Below are positions 13,847 to 23,285 of a stretch of 64,000 bases of DNA, in pieces. The DNA lies in NCBI RefSeq assembly GCF_009847015.1, contig NZ_WVEM01000011.1, positions 1 to 64,000 of the forward strand, written 5' to 3'. The translations under genes were made by a program, and so were the position numbers. Below the pieces are notes generated by a model. It was not told the DNA's origin. It worked only from the letters and a program-made list of their open reading frames with translations, and made no database searches. The stretch's first letter is position 1, and each line of letters begins with the position of its first letter. This DNA is from Sunxiuqinia indica. GTDB taxonomy: Bacteria > Bacteroidota > Bacteroidia > Bacteroidales > Prolixibacteraceae.

Positions 13847-16066
13847 CTACTCAATCACCTTTTCATCATGACTATTCACAAAAAGCATGGAATCGATATT
13901 GTTAAATCCCTGAAAAAGAGGAGCTCCTTCGTGTTTCAGGTGGTCACCCCTGAAGCCCAGAATAACTAGTCCGGCATCAACCGACCGTTGGTTAATCATT
14001 TCGCGGATGCTGACTTCCGTGCTTTCTTCCAGGAATTCGATATTTTTCAGGGTGATCGGTAATCGACCTTTAACAATCAGATCCTGAAGATATGCCTTTG
14101 TCTCCTCCAGTTCTCCGGGCTTATTGACATCAAATATTTTGATGGTTCCTTTTTTCCAATCAGGATGAGAATTGATAATAAAGCTCAGTAAAATCATCAG
14201 GTTGGCATTAAACTCGTCGCTACGTTTCAGCCAAAGGTGGATGTCTTTATGGGTATCAATTTTCTTTACTCCGGTTCGCAAAATCAGCACATCAAAGTTT
14301 CCGGCGTTTACCAAAGCGTAATTCTCGATAATTCGCTGCAGTCCTTCTTCGTCATTGGTGTCATTATCAAAAATAAGCATGTTGTTTTCAAGCCCGGCAA
14401 TGCCCGGTAGCTGAACAACCTGAGCAATGGCTGAAGTATATGATGGCGAAATAACAGTATCAACATAAACCTGACTTTCTATTTTTCCAAATTGAGTGAT
14501 TAATTTTTCCAAGGTCTCCATCGCCTCCATATTTGAAGCTTTGCTGAAATAGCCATTAATCAGGTGAATGTAAGTTCCGAAGCCATATTTATACGAAAGC
14601 CAGTTTAACAGGCGGAAAGCTTCCTTTCGCTCAAATGTTTTATCCGAAATGCAAACACTACTCGGTCGCCACTCTTTGTACGATATTCGTTTTCGGGCGT
14701 TTTGTAAATAAACCTGAAGGTTGCGGTTAAGCTGAAAAATAGCGTTGACGAAGATAATTTCCAATCCCTTTCGATCCCTGTGTATGTGATTTACAATTAG
14801 ATAAATGCCGGTCATGGCAAGAAGCGACAGAAAAGCGTATAGTGCATTGATCTTAAACATGATAAATAGAGCAGATGCAAAACCAATTAGTGAAAAATAC
14901 CAGCGCGATTTAAATGATGGTCGATAAGAAGGAGATGCACCAAAATGGTTTAAGAATGATATCAGACAAAGGGAACCATAAGTAACCATAAAAAACATGG
15001 AAATAATTCCGGCAACGGCATCAACATCACCAACTGCAACAAATATAAAAGCAATAATAATGGTGACCAATGTGGCATTAAAGGGTTCTCCTTTTTGCTT
15101 GTCGTTTAGTCTTAAAAAGGCATTGATTCGGGCTCCTGGGAAAGAACGGTCGGCAGCAAGTGCCTGCAAGGTTCGTGGTGCAACCATCACCGAGCCAATA
15201 GCCGATGACAAGGTAGATGCCGCCAATCCAATAGGAATAATGATGCTGCCGCCCAATGCGACTTTACCCATAATTAATTGTTCCTGAATTAAGTCGGTTT
15301 CGCTGGCCGATGAAGCTAGTTTCCACGCAATGAAAAGATAAATAACCATACCCGCAACAGTGGCTATGGTTGTTCCCAAAGGGATCGATTTAGACGGGTC
15401 CTTCAGCTCGCCGGAGAGTCCGACCCCAGCAGTCATGCCGGTGAAGGCAGGAAAGATGATGGCGAAAACAGCAAAAAAACTACCCATATTTCGCATATCG
15501 GCTGAGAAGATGGAAAAACTTTTATTGGTCGCGTATTCCGTGGTTCCAACAAAAAACATGACCAATGCAACAGCTAAAATGGCTACAATAATGTAGAGGG
15601 TTTTCACACCCATGGAAGCTCCTTTTTTCAGAATAAGTACAGATAAGCCAGCCATGGCAGGAATGCTGATGGCCTGACGCGGTAACACAAAGTCGTAATT
15701 TACTTGTATGTAGTGAAATAGGAACTCAAACGATTCGGTAAAGGCAATTACATAAAATGCCACACTAATGGCTTGAGACATGTATAAGGCAATTCCTACC
15801 GTTGCTCCAATGTTCAACCCAAACGAACGTGAAATGATAAAGTATTCACCTCCTCCTTCGACTCGCTTGTTGGTAGCAATTTCGGATATGGCCAGCGCAG
15901 TAGGAATGGTTACCAGGTGACCGATTAAAACAATAAAAACCACACCCCAAAAGCCCAATGTGCCAACTCCGTAGCCAAAGCGGAGAAATAAGATAGCACC
16001 TAAAATGGTGGAAATAGCGGTGAAAAATACCGGAGCAGTACCAAATTCTTTCTTAGGAGCAGCCAT
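13847..16066 (-). CDS. SLC12-like cation-chloride cotransporter family permease
   Basis: This 739-residue membrane protein of the APC superfamily has about 12 membrane helices (residues ~10-430). The N-terminal helix pair contains TILGAILFLRFGYGVG, and a conserved loop reads EGGGEYFIISRSFG. The long soluble C-terminal domain (~440-739) is the feature that separates Na-K-Cl-type (SLC12) carriers from ordinary amino-acid permeases. A tail motif DAGLVILGFRG resembles the C-terminal SLC12 domain. It should carry cations with chloride, or amino acids; the sequence does not decide. It is a single gene with a 576-bp gap upstream. Confidence 0.8.
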   Translation of the reverse strand: MAAPKKEFGTAPVFFTAISTILGAILFLRFGYGVGTLGFWGVVFIVLIGHLVTIPTALAISEIATNKRVEGGGEYFIISRSFGLNIGATVGIALYMSQAISVAFYVIAFTESFEFLFHYIQVNYDFVLPRQAISIPAMAGLSVLILKKGASMGVKTLYIIVAILAVALVMFFVGTTEYATNKSFSIFSADMRNMGSFFAVFAIIFPAFTGMTAGVGLSGELKDPSKSIPLGTTIATVAGMVIYLFIAWKLASSASETDLIQEQLIMGKVALGGSIIIPIGLAASTLSSAIGSVMVAPRTLQALAADRSFPGARINAFLRLNDKQKGEPFNATLVTIIIAFIFVAVGDVDAVAGIISMFFMVTYGSLCLISFLNHFGASPSYRPSFKSRWYFSLIGFASALFIMFKINALYAFLSLLAMTGIYLIVNHIHRDRKGLEIIFVNAIFQLNRNLQVYLQNARKRISYKEWRPSSVCISDKTFERKEAFRLLNWLSYKYGFGTYIHLINGYFSKASNMEAMETLEKLITQFGKIESQVYVDTVISPSYTSAIAQVVQLPGIAGLENNMLIFDNDTNDEEGLQRIIENYALVNAGNFDVLILRTGVKKIDTHKDIHLWLKRSDEFNANLMILLSFIINSHPDWKKGTIKIFDVNKPGELEETKAYLQDLIVKGRLPITLKNIEFLEESTEVSIREMINQRSVDAGLVILGFRGDHLKHEGAPLFQGFNNIDSMLFVNSHDEKVIE

Positions 16067-16642
16067 AATTGGATGTTTTCGTTTATTATAAAATGACCCT
16101 TAAGTTGATGACCATAAAACTATTTTCTTACTCTGAATAGATATACAAGATATCAAATAGAATTTAAGGGGAGTATAGTTTGTGCATAAAACTTTGGGAT
16201 AGATTAAAATTTTATATTTTGATGACACAACTTTCGGCTTGCTTATACGTCGATTAAAAAGAAACGACGAAAAAGCCGGGTGTTATAGAAGCGATAGTCT
16301 TTGGTTGACAGAGTTGTAGCTTTCGGAACAAAATCGCCGGCCTAATAGCGGAGACAATATCGCTTTATAAATACCATTACAATATGGTTTGAAATGTTAA
16401 TGATGGGAATAGATTCTTGTTCTGTTTATCCCGGAGAAGTAGAGCAAATAGTAACGAAATAATTGATGTTACCGCTGTTTCCTTCTATCAGAAATCAAAA
16501 AAAAAAGAAAGATTTTACGATATAAACAGAATAGCCTGGGTTCGATATTAATATCAAACCCAAGTTATTCTGTATGTTTTAATTATTGTAATCTTTTTTA
16601 AAGATTGTTGTCAATACCAATTAAGATCAATTTGGGGTGCAA
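16067..16642. other. Intergenic region upstream of the SLC12-like gene
   Basis: About 575 AT-rich bases between two minus-strand genes, with no supportable gene. It holds the promoter region of the SLC12-like gene, a small hairpin near 16247-16270 (CGTCG/CGACG) and a large inverted repeat at 16527-16572. I recognise nothing else. Confidence 0.5.
16527..16572 (-). terminator. Large hairpin after the barrel-protein gene
   Basis: A 46-nt inverted repeat (outer arms CAGAATA and TATTCTG-like, inner TGGGTT/AACCCA, central GATATTAATATC) lies downstream of the minus-strand membrane-protein gene. The T-rich tract on that strand lies about 20 nt beyond the stem, so this is a probable rather than certain terminator. 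Confidence 0.55.
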
Positions 16643-17176
16643 TTAGAGTAGAAATGTTACACCAACTGTACCACCGGCCAGCACTGAACCGCCGCCTAAC
16701 TCAAGGTTGATGCCCATATTGTCCTTAATAAAATAACGCGCTCCCAGATGAAGTCCAATGCCTAGTCCTCCGCTTCCAGAGCCAGAGTAGGTATATGAAC
16801 CTCCTGCCCCGTCATATTTTGTATCCCAGAAATAATAGCCTAACGACATTCCTCCGTAAAAGTCCCATTCGTCTGGTGCTTCTAAGAGCTCGTTAAAATG
16901 ATAGCTCCCCCGGGCATTCAGCCCAACAATGGTGTGTTTCCATTTGTTACTTCCATAGGTTTCCCCTTTTGACTGAAAAGATAAAGAGCCGCCTGCGGTA
17001 ATATTATCAGCAACAGCTTTTTCGTACCTGACAAAAAGTGGAATTCCCCAGCTTGAAGCTCCCACTCCAACCGTGAACAATGACGAACCATCGGAATATG
17101 GGTTGTACTGAGCGTAACTGTTCGCAGAGAACATGACAAAAAGAACAAAAGCAAAAATAGAAATTTTGTTTTTCAT
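16643..17176 (-). CDS. Small outer-membrane beta-barrel protein
   Basis: This 177-residue protein has a clear Sec signal peptide ending at NSYAQ (about residue 22) and then alternating hydrophobic and polar strands rich in Gly, Tyr and aromatic residues. An example is SSLFTVGVGASSWGIPLFVR near the start. The C-terminus ends in a hydrophobic strand with terminal leucines (VGVTFLL). This matches the 8-stranded OMP_b-brl/OmpA-like barrel families of Bacteroidota. A glycine-serine loop (SYTYSGSGSGG) lies near residue 130. No specific function can be given. Single gene. Confidence 0.8.
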   Translation of the reverse strand: MKNKISIFAFVLFVMFSANSYAQYNPYSDGSSLFTVGVGASSWGIPLFVRYEKAVADNITAGGSLSFQSKGETYGSNKWKHTIVGLNARGSYHFNELLEAPDEWDFYGGMSLGYYFWDTKYDGAGGSYTYSGSGSGGLGIGLHLGARYFIKDNMGINLELGGGSVLAGGTVGVTFLL

Positions 17177-17531
17177 AGTGATGTTTTTAATTATATGTTG
17201 AATGTCGGTGTCATGATTAGTTGTAAGGAATGTTGAATTTTTTTAATACCTCACTAATCAATTGTGCTTTGTCAAACCAACTTTATAATAATACAGTTCG
17301 GAGCTTCTTTGTTCAACCATTTCAATTTTTTTTTCTACCCTTTGGTTTTCATCTGGACTTTAGCTTTAGTCCTTCTCGGATTAAAGCTTATTTTATGATT
17401 ATTGATATCGTTGATGTGAAATAAACATCCGGAGCTATTATGCTTTGTTACTTCATGTTCGGTAGATTTAATTTCACACAAATCGTTTTTTTCTTCTTTT
17501 AGCTCAGTATTATTTGTATGGTTACACTCAT
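17177..17531. other. Intergenic region before the barrel-protein gene
   Basis: About 355 AT-rich bases, apart from scattered T-runs on the plus strand. It separates two minus-strand genes and must hold the barrel-protein promoter. No gene, repeat or clear hairpin is seen. Confidence 0.5.
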
Positions 17532-18182
17532 CTACTTGGGTAAATTCTTTTTTTTGAAATAAAAGAATGTTTTCTTTTGGCCCAGGTCGTCAAAATTGTA
17601 AATTTCTTTATCGGGGTGTAGTTTGTAAAAAGCCAACATCGCTATGTCGCCCGCGCAGAACAAGGAGTGAATGCACATCAGGCTGACAAAGAAGTATGCC
17701 CATGAGGTGCTCCAAAAAATAAGGGCGAACACGATACTGATTACCTTTACAACGATGAAAGGAGCCAAAGCAACAGTTCGAAATGAAGAATGATCAATGA
17801 CTTCCTGATCAACGGCTGCATAAAAAATAAACTTCCGCCAAATAGCTCCGAACTGAACCTTGCCCGTGCCAACCAACCGGTAAGCGGCTGCATGAATCAA
17901 TTCGTGAAGAATAATGAGCAATGAGAATGAAAACACCAGGGAGGCTCCAATTGCCCAAAGTGGCTGACTAATACCACTCGTATACGAAAGAATAGCTTTT
18001 GTCAGAAGAAAAACAAATAGGGCAATCATCGCTATTTGGTAAACCGAATATTGATGGATCAACTTTTTCTCGTTTACAATTTGTTCGGTAATAAATTGCT
18101 TGATATGTAAGTGATCGACTTCGGCCAGCAGCTCAAAATCTTTGCCTTCAGTTAAATCTTTTGGTGTTAGACGATGTTTCAT
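17532..18182 (-). CDS. DUF3267 putative membrane zinc metalloprotease
   Basis: A 216-residue membrane protein with a zincin motif HELIH (residues 93-97) at the end of the second hydrophobic segment, followed by AAAYRLVGTGKVQFG. This is the DUF3267 arrangement. About four membrane helices are visible (near 46-62, 75-95, 133-155 and 160-185). DUF3267 proteins are thought to be site-2-like membrane peptidases, but few have been tested, and the activity is inferred from the motif. It lies 89 bp after the flippase gene on the same strand and may be co-transcribed with it. Confidence 0.82.
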   Translation of the reverse strand: MKHRLTPKDLTEGKDFELLAEVDHLHIKQFITEQIVNEKKLIHQYSVYQIAMIALFVFLLTKAILSYTSGISQPLWAIGASLVFSFSLLIILHELIHAAAYRLVGTGKVQFGAIWRKFIFYAAVDQEVIDHSSFRTVALAPFIVVKVISIVFALIFWSTSWAYFFVSLMCIHSLFCAGDIAMLAFYKLHPDKEIYNFDDLGQKKTFFYFKKKNLPK

Positions 18183-18271
18183 CAGACTATAATTGGTTAC
18201 TTTTTATCGGTTCATCTGGAACTCGCATATATTCAATCTCCTGTCTGGTAATGAGTTTTTCCATGCCCGTT

Positions 18272-19720
18272 TCATGCTTGCTTTTTGGTTAAAATTTGGA
18301 AAAGGGCTTTTAGCGAAATTAATCGGCTTACAAATGCATAACTGATTTCGGCAATTATCATGGAGGCAAAACCAATGGCCCAGTTATCAATCAACAGGCT
18401 GAGTTTTGCTGCTAAAATTGCAAATAAGGTAAATCCAGTGATCTTCAGGATTAGCAAGTAGTTGACTTTCATTTTAAAAATAGAAACAGCAATAGCAACC
18501 TGTACAACAGCGGTTAGCAGTTGGGTTACCAAGCTGGCGTAAGCTGATCCGGTTGCCTGTATTTGTGGGATCAAAATCAGGTTGAGTACGACATTAATGA
18601 TCATACCCGAGAAAGCCATCCAGTTGAGCTGTTTTAAACTTCCGTTGGCCGTTAAAAGGGTACCAAAAATGTAAGTAGTGGCAATGCAGATGAAACCAAT
18701 CATGAGAATTCCAAAGATTGGTGCTGACTCCTGAACATGCTCGTGATACAGCAGATTCATAATTTCGAAGCCGTAGAAATTGGCCGCGACTCCAACCAGA
18801 ATTGCAGGTACAATAATCAGTAAAAACGCAATCTGAATGAGCTGCCCCAAATCATCACGCTGTTTAATCATGCGTGCAAAAATGGGGAGCAATAATCCGG
18901 CAAACAAAGCCCCAAACATGGCAAATGCGTCCAATAGGCGAAAAGCTTGCGCATAAATACCGGCCTGTTGTTTTCCGAGGGGATCAGGCAGCATGCGTTC
19001 CAACATCACCGAATCAATCCGGTTATAAAAAGACATCAATAAAATCAGCAAGGCGAACGGGTAACTTTGTCTTAGAATGAGTAGAATATATTTTAAATCG
19101 ATTTTGATACGGATTCCCCGGGTATAGTGTAAAACAGTAAAAAAGGTGATTAGAGCTGCGAACAGGTAGGCTAGTGTTTGCGCATACACAAACCAGGTGA
19201 TGGAGAAGAAGCCGCCAAACCAATCGGTAAAAAGCAATACACTGCAAAACACGATCATCAGGCTTCGGTCAAGCACCGAAAGCAAACTATCGGTTCGGAA
19301 CAGGTGTAATCCGCTAATATTCGATCGAAGGTAAAAGGTAAAGGAAATCAGAAATTGGTTAAAAACCAGAAAGAGTAACAAATGCAGTTGTACCTCGTTG
19401 TAGCCAATGACCATGGCAACGAGCAGACAAACAAATGCGTAGCCAACAGCCAGCAAAAATTTAAGCCCAACAATATTGTTGAGGTATTTCTGAAGTAAAT
19501 GACTGTGTTGCGCTATGTTTCTGTTGTTGAAATTGGTGATTCCCAGATCAAGTAAGATGTTGAGAACGATTGAAAAGTTAAGCAACGAAAAATACAACCC
19601 ATAGCTTTCTGCGCCAACCATATTTTGAACCGTGCGGTCAATACCAAAAATCCAAAAAGGTTTGATTAGCAGATTCAGGAAAAGGAGTAGTAAAAGGTTT
19701 GTGACAAACTTGCGTTTCAA
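18272..19720 (-). CDS. Polysaccharide flippase (Wzx/MATE-like)
   Basis: A 482-residue multispanning membrane protein (about 12-14 helices) of the oligosaccharide flippase type. Its N-terminus (LLLLLFLNLLIKPFWIFGID) and GAESYGLYFSLLNFSIVLNILLDLGI are typical of Bacteroidota lipid-linked sugar flippases. It should move undecaprenyl-linked oligosaccharides across the inner membrane. The start is unusual: the only suitable start codon is TTG at 19718-19720, since no ATG precedes the conserved core. It is transcribed away from the glycosyltransferase gene across a 189-bp gap, which suggests a shared promoter region. It could serve the wza/wzc locus about 9 kb away, which lacks a flippase (inference). 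Confidence 0.87.
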   Translation of the reverse strand: MKRKFVTNLLLLLFLNLLIKPFWIFGIDRTVQNMVGAESYGLYFSLLNFSIVLNILLDLGITNFNNRNIAQHSHLLQKYLNNIVGLKFLLAVGYAFVCLLVAMVIGYNEVQLHLLLFLVFNQFLISFTFYLRSNISGLHLFRTDSLLSVLDRSLMIVFCSVLLFTDWFGGFFSITWFVYAQTLAYLFAALITFFTVLHYTRGIRIKIDLKYILLILRQSYPFALLILLMSFYNRIDSVMLERMLPDPLGKQQAGIYAQAFRLLDAFAMFGALFAGLLLPIFARMIKQRDDLGQLIQIAFLLIIVPAILVGVAANFYGFEIMNLLYHEHVQESAPIFGILMIGFICIATTYIFGTLLTANGSLKQLNWMAFSGMIINVVLNLILIPQIQATGSAYASLVTQLLTAVVQVAIAVSIFKMKVNYLLILKITGFTLFAILAAKLSLLIDNWAIGFASMIIAEISYAFVSRLISLKALFQILTKKQA

Positions 19721-19909
19721 CAGGCGTATTCTTTTTCTGATTAATTTGGTTAAAAATAAGCATTTTTTAGGCAGACTTTGTAAATTTGACTTGAAATGCC
19801 CACGATTTTATGAGTTGCTTTTTATTAAACGGTTTAACTTTAATTGTGGCTATTTTTTTAATGATGGCAGAATAATTCTCACATTGAATTTAAATAATCC
19901 GAAAATCGA

Positions 19910-21037
19910 ATGATCATCGCTGTAAATACCCGACTATTGCAAAAAGGAAAACTGGAAGGGATTGGTTGGTTTACCAAGGAAACACTTTCCCGAATCACTC
20001 AGAATCATCCTGAGCACCAGTTTCTTTTTATTTTTGACCGGAAGTATGATGAGGATTTTATTTTTTCGGATAATGTGAAGCCAATTGTGATTTCACCACC
20101 AACCCGACATCCATTATTGTGGCTTTTGTGGTTTGAGATTCGTATCCCATTGGTGCTTCGGAAATACAAAGCGGACTTGTTTTTATCTCCCGATGGTTAT
20201 TTGTCGCTAAATACCCGTGTGAAACAGCTGGCTGTTATTCATGATATTAACTTTGCACACCGTCCAAAGGATTTACCTTGGCTGACGGCGAAGTATTACA
20301 ATTATTTTTTCCCCCGGTTTGCCAAACGTGCCAAACGTATTGCCACGGTTTCGTATTACTCAAAAGAAGATATTTGCCGGACCTACCGTGTGCCTGCTGA
20401 TGATGTTGACGTGGTTTATAATGGCGTAAACAAGTTATATACCGCTACTTCAGACGAAGAGAAAGCAACTGCCCGTGAAAAATATACCAATGGGAAAGCA
20501 TATTTTTTATACATTGGGTCATTACATCCACGAAAGAATATTTGTGGATTGCTGCGTGCTTTCGATGCTTTTCGTACCTCTGTAGATTCGGATATTAAAT
20601 TAGTGATTACCGGAGGTGAAATGTTTAAAACCGGTGATATTACCAGAACCTACGAAGGGATGCGTTTTAAAGATGATGTGGTTTTTACCGGGCGCTTGCC
20701 TATTGAAGAATTGCATCAGGTGCTGGGCGCTGCACTGGCCATGACTTTTGTCCCGTATTTTGAGGGTTTCGGAATTCCGATTATTGAAGGAATGAGTGCC
20801 GGAATTCCGGTTATTTGCTCCAACACCACCTCCCTGCCAGAGGTTGGTGGTAATGCGGTTTATTATGCTGATCCGTTTGAGGTGAGCCAGATTAAAGATG
20901 CCATGATCCGGGTGGCCAACGATGCCGACCTTCGGGCAGACCTGATTGAAAAAGGTCGGAAACAACAGACGAAATTTACATGGGATAAAACAGCAGACCA
21001 ACTGTGGGGAAGCATTCAAATTTGTTTGAACACCTGA
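19910..21037 (+). CDS. Glycosyltransferase, GT4 family
   Basis: This 375-residue cytoplasmic glycosyltransferase has a GT-B fold. The N-terminal domain has the acceptor-side GIGWFTKET, and the C-terminal donor domain has YFLYIGSLHPRKNICGLLRAF. The donor-binding EX7E motif lies within EGFGIPIIEGMSAGIPVICS, followed by NTTSLPEVGG. Such enzymes use nucleotide sugars to build O-antigen or exopolysaccharide. It is divergent from the flippase gene and 28 bp upstream of rnhB, with which it may share a transcript. Sugar specificity is not readable. Confidence 0.9.
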   Translation: MIIAVNTRLLQKGKLEGIGWFTKETLSRITQNHPEHQFLFIFDRKYDEDFIFSDNVKPIVISPPTRHPLLWLLWFEIRIPLVLRKYKADLFLSPDGYLSLNTRVKQLAVIHDINFAHRPKDLPWLTAKYYNYFFPRFAKRAKRIATVSYYSKEDICRTYRVPADDVDVVYNGVNKLYTATSDEEKATAREKYTNGKAYFLYIGSLHPRKNICGLLRAFDAFRTSVDSDIKLVITGGEMFKTGDITRTYEGMRFKDDVVFTGRLPIEELHQVLGAALAMTFVPYFEGFGIPIIEGMSAGIPVICSNTTSLPEVGGNAVYYADPFEVSQIKDAMIRVANDADLRADLIEKGRKQQTKFTWDKTADQLWGSIQICLNT

Positions 21038-21065
21038 TTTTGTAATGAGTTGAATGTAGCAAACG

Positions 21066-21683
21066 ATGATCGAGGAGACAAAAGCACTACAATTATTTTT
21101 AAAAGAAGGACGGATTGAAGCCGGATGCGATGAAGCCGGAAGAGGTTGTTTGGCGGGGCCTGTTTATGCAGCGGCAGTAATTTTGCCAGCTACTTTCGAG
21201 AGCGAATTGCTTAACGATTCTAAAAAATTAAGTGAAAAGCAGCGTTACCTGTTGCGCCCAATTATTGAGGAGCAGGCCGTAGCCTTTGGAGTAGGAGTGG
21301 TAACCAATCAGGAAGTTGATGAGATCAACGTCTTGAACGCTTCATTTTTGGCCATGCACCGGGCAGTTGCCAACCTGAGGATAAAGCCCGAACATCTGTT
21401 GATTGATGGTAACCGGTTTACAATTTATCCGGAAATAACACACGACTGCATCATTAAAGGCGATGGTAAGTTTTTACCGATTGCTGCCGCATCGGTGTTG
21501 GCAAAAACTTATCGCGACGATTATATGAACCAAATTCATCAGGACTTTCCTCATTATCAGTGGGCAAAAAACAAAGGTTATCCAACAAAAGTACATCGTG
21601 AAGCAATTAGAGAACACGGGCCAAGTTCGCACCACCGACTGAGCTTTCGGTTGCTGAACGAGCAACTCCGATTGGAGCTGTAA
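21066..21683 (+). CDS. rnhB: Ribonuclease HII
   Basis: This 205-residue enzyme cuts RNA in RNA-DNA hybrids and removes single ribonucleotides misincorporated into DNA. The catalytic start is [19 protein letters not shown] with Asp22 and Glu23. Further conserved stretches are [20 protein letters not shown] (active-site Asp), [10 protein letters not shown] (active-site Asp) and [17 protein letters not shown]. Full length. It follows the glycosyltransferase gene by 28 bp. A short hairpin overlaps its stop codon. Confidence 0.96.
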   Translation: MIEETKALQLFLKEGRIEAGCDEAGRGCLAGPVYAAAVILPATFESELLNDSKKLSEKQRYLLRPIIEEQAVAFGVGVVTNQEVDEINVLNASFLAMHRAVANLRIKPEHLLIDGNRFTIYPEITHDCIIKGDGKFLPIAAASVLAKTYRDDYMNQIHQDFPHYQWAKNKGYPTKVHREAIREHGPSSHHRLSFRLLNEQLRLEL

Positions 21684-21693
21684 AGCTCCTTTT
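21674..21693 (+). terminator. Short hairpin overlapping the rnhB stop codon
   Basis: GGAGCT (21674-21679) pairs with AGCTCC (21684-21689) around GTAA, which includes the stop codon, and is followed by TTTT. The T-run is short, so it is a modest terminator candidate. Confidence 0.5.
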
Positions 21694-21787
21694 GCTGCTC
21701 AGGATAATTGGTTGATTTTACAAATTTCAAAATATTTGTTAATGGTACTTTTATTCCTGAAATGGTATTTGCAAATTTGTAGTTCAA

Positions 21788-23077
21788 ATGGTTAACTATT
21801 TGAAAAAAAACCAACTAACCCTTATGCGAATGAAAATTAGTTTCACAACCTTGTTTCTTCTGTTTTTAATATTTTCTCACCCAACAGTCATGATTGCTTC
21901 TACAACCCCTGATGGAGATCCGATTGAGGTCAACGTTTTTTTTGACACAGAGGGGATTGATTTGACCCATATCAGGCAGGAGATAAAACACGTTAATTAT
22001 TCTCGCACAAGCGACGCGGCCAATGTCCATTTATTGAGTACTTTGCAACGGACAGGGGGAAGCGGGCGGCAATATCTTTTCTATTTTATTGGTGCCGGCG
22101 AGTTTGAAGGACTGAACGATACGCTCTATTATTTTTCTTCGCCAGACAAAACCAATTCCGAAATCAGGGACAACTATACCAATGTGATAAGACTGGGGTT
22201 GGCACGCTACCTGGCACATGGTTCGCAGATCGTTGATGTTAAGTTTAATGGAGAACATACGGTAGGGAAAATTGAAAATGAAGACAAGTGGGACAGTTGG
22301 GTTTTCGCCATTCGTGGCAACACCAGTATTAATGGAGAAGAAACCGAACGAGAGTTTGATCTGGATTTTGCCATTGATGCTGAAAGGATAACCCCTGAAT
22401 GGAGAGTTGAGTTTGATGTGGATAGCAGATACGATGAGGACTGGTACAAAACAGATGGAGAGGAAATTACAGCGACCAGAACCAGCCGTTCTTTTGAAAA
22501 CCTGATTGTGAAAAGCATTGGAAACCACATGGCTGTTGGAGTGAATTCAGGTATATCATCAAGTACCTACAGTAACATTAAGTTGAACTTTTGGGCATTG
22601 CCTGCCGTTGAATACAATCTTTTTCCTTACGAACTTTCCAGTCGAAAACAGCTTCGGTTTTCATATCGTCTCGGTTATAACGGACGTGAGTATCTGGATA
22701 CAACGATTTACAACAAAATTAATGAAGATCTTTTTCGGCAAATTCTATCCATAGCCTACAAAGTACAGGAGAAATGGGGCTCTGCATACACGTCGATTTC
22801 GACAAAAAACTATTTCCACGATTTCGACAAAAACAGTTTTGCGATATACTCAGGACTTTATCTCAGGGTTTGGAAAGGACTTTCGTTGAACGTCTCTGGC
22901 GAATACTCTATCATTAACGACCGTTTATCCATCTTGAAAAGCGAAGCTACCGTTGAAGAAATCTTAACAAAACAGGTGCAACAGGCTACAGCCTATAATT
23001 ATCGGCTTCGAGTTGGATTGTCTTTTACATTTGGTTCGTTGTATAATAATGTGGTCAACCCCCGATTGAAAGGGTAA
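21788..23077 (+). CDS. Unknown secreted outer-membrane protein
   Basis: A 429-residue protein with an N-terminal signal sequence. The ATG at 21788 gives a long N-region; the ATGs at 21824 or 21830 give a standard signal (MKISFTTLFLLFLIFSHP). The first ~120 residues (EVNVFFDTEGIDLTHIRQEI, then a short beta/alpha part) look like a small periplasmic domain. The remainder is strand-rich with alternating aromatic residues (WRVEFDVDSRYDEDWYK, LSIAYKVQEKWGS) and ends in a barrel-like strand (LRVGLSFTFGSLYNN). I infer an outer-membrane beta barrel with a periplasmic extension. I do not recognise the family. Single gene. Confidence 0.75.
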   Translation: MVNYLKKNQLTLMRMKISFTTLFLLFLIFSHPTVMIASTTPDGDPIEVNVFFDTEGIDLTHIRQEIKHVNYSRTSDAANVHLLSTLQRTGGSGRQYLFYFIGAGEFEGLNDTLYYFSSPDKTNSEIRDNYTNVIRLGLARYLAHGSQIVDVKFNGEHTVGKIENEDKWDSWVFAIRGNTSINGEETEREFDLDFAIDAERITPEWRVEFDVDSRYDEDWYKTDGEEITATRTSRSFENLIVKSIGNHMAVGVNSGISSSTYSNIKLNFWALPAVEYNLFPYELSSRKQLRFSYRLGYNGREYLDTTIYNKINEDLFRQILSIAYKVQEKWGSAYTSISTKNYFHDFDKNSFAIYSGLYLRVWKGLSLNVSGEYSIINDRLSILKSEATVEEILTKQVQQATAYNYRLRVGLSFTFGSLYNNVVNPRLKG

Positions 23078-23285
23078 TGAAATAGTTGATTATCGTTGTC
23101 ACAAGCAGTTTCAGGGGATCAGGAGGTGCCATTTAGATCAGCTTGTTCCGAAAATTAGTTTTTTGGAATTTGGAACTTCGAATTCCTGCCTGTTATTTAT
23201 CACTGTTTATTTCATTTGTTTTCAGTTATTTTGATGAAGGGTCAACACCCGGATTTCAATATCTTAACTATTAAAATCTACAAGA

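Noticed and set aside
17230-17424. A 64-codon plus-strand frame in the gap before the barrel gene
   Set aside because: Phe/Ser-rich AT-biased sequence with no homologous features; likely chance.
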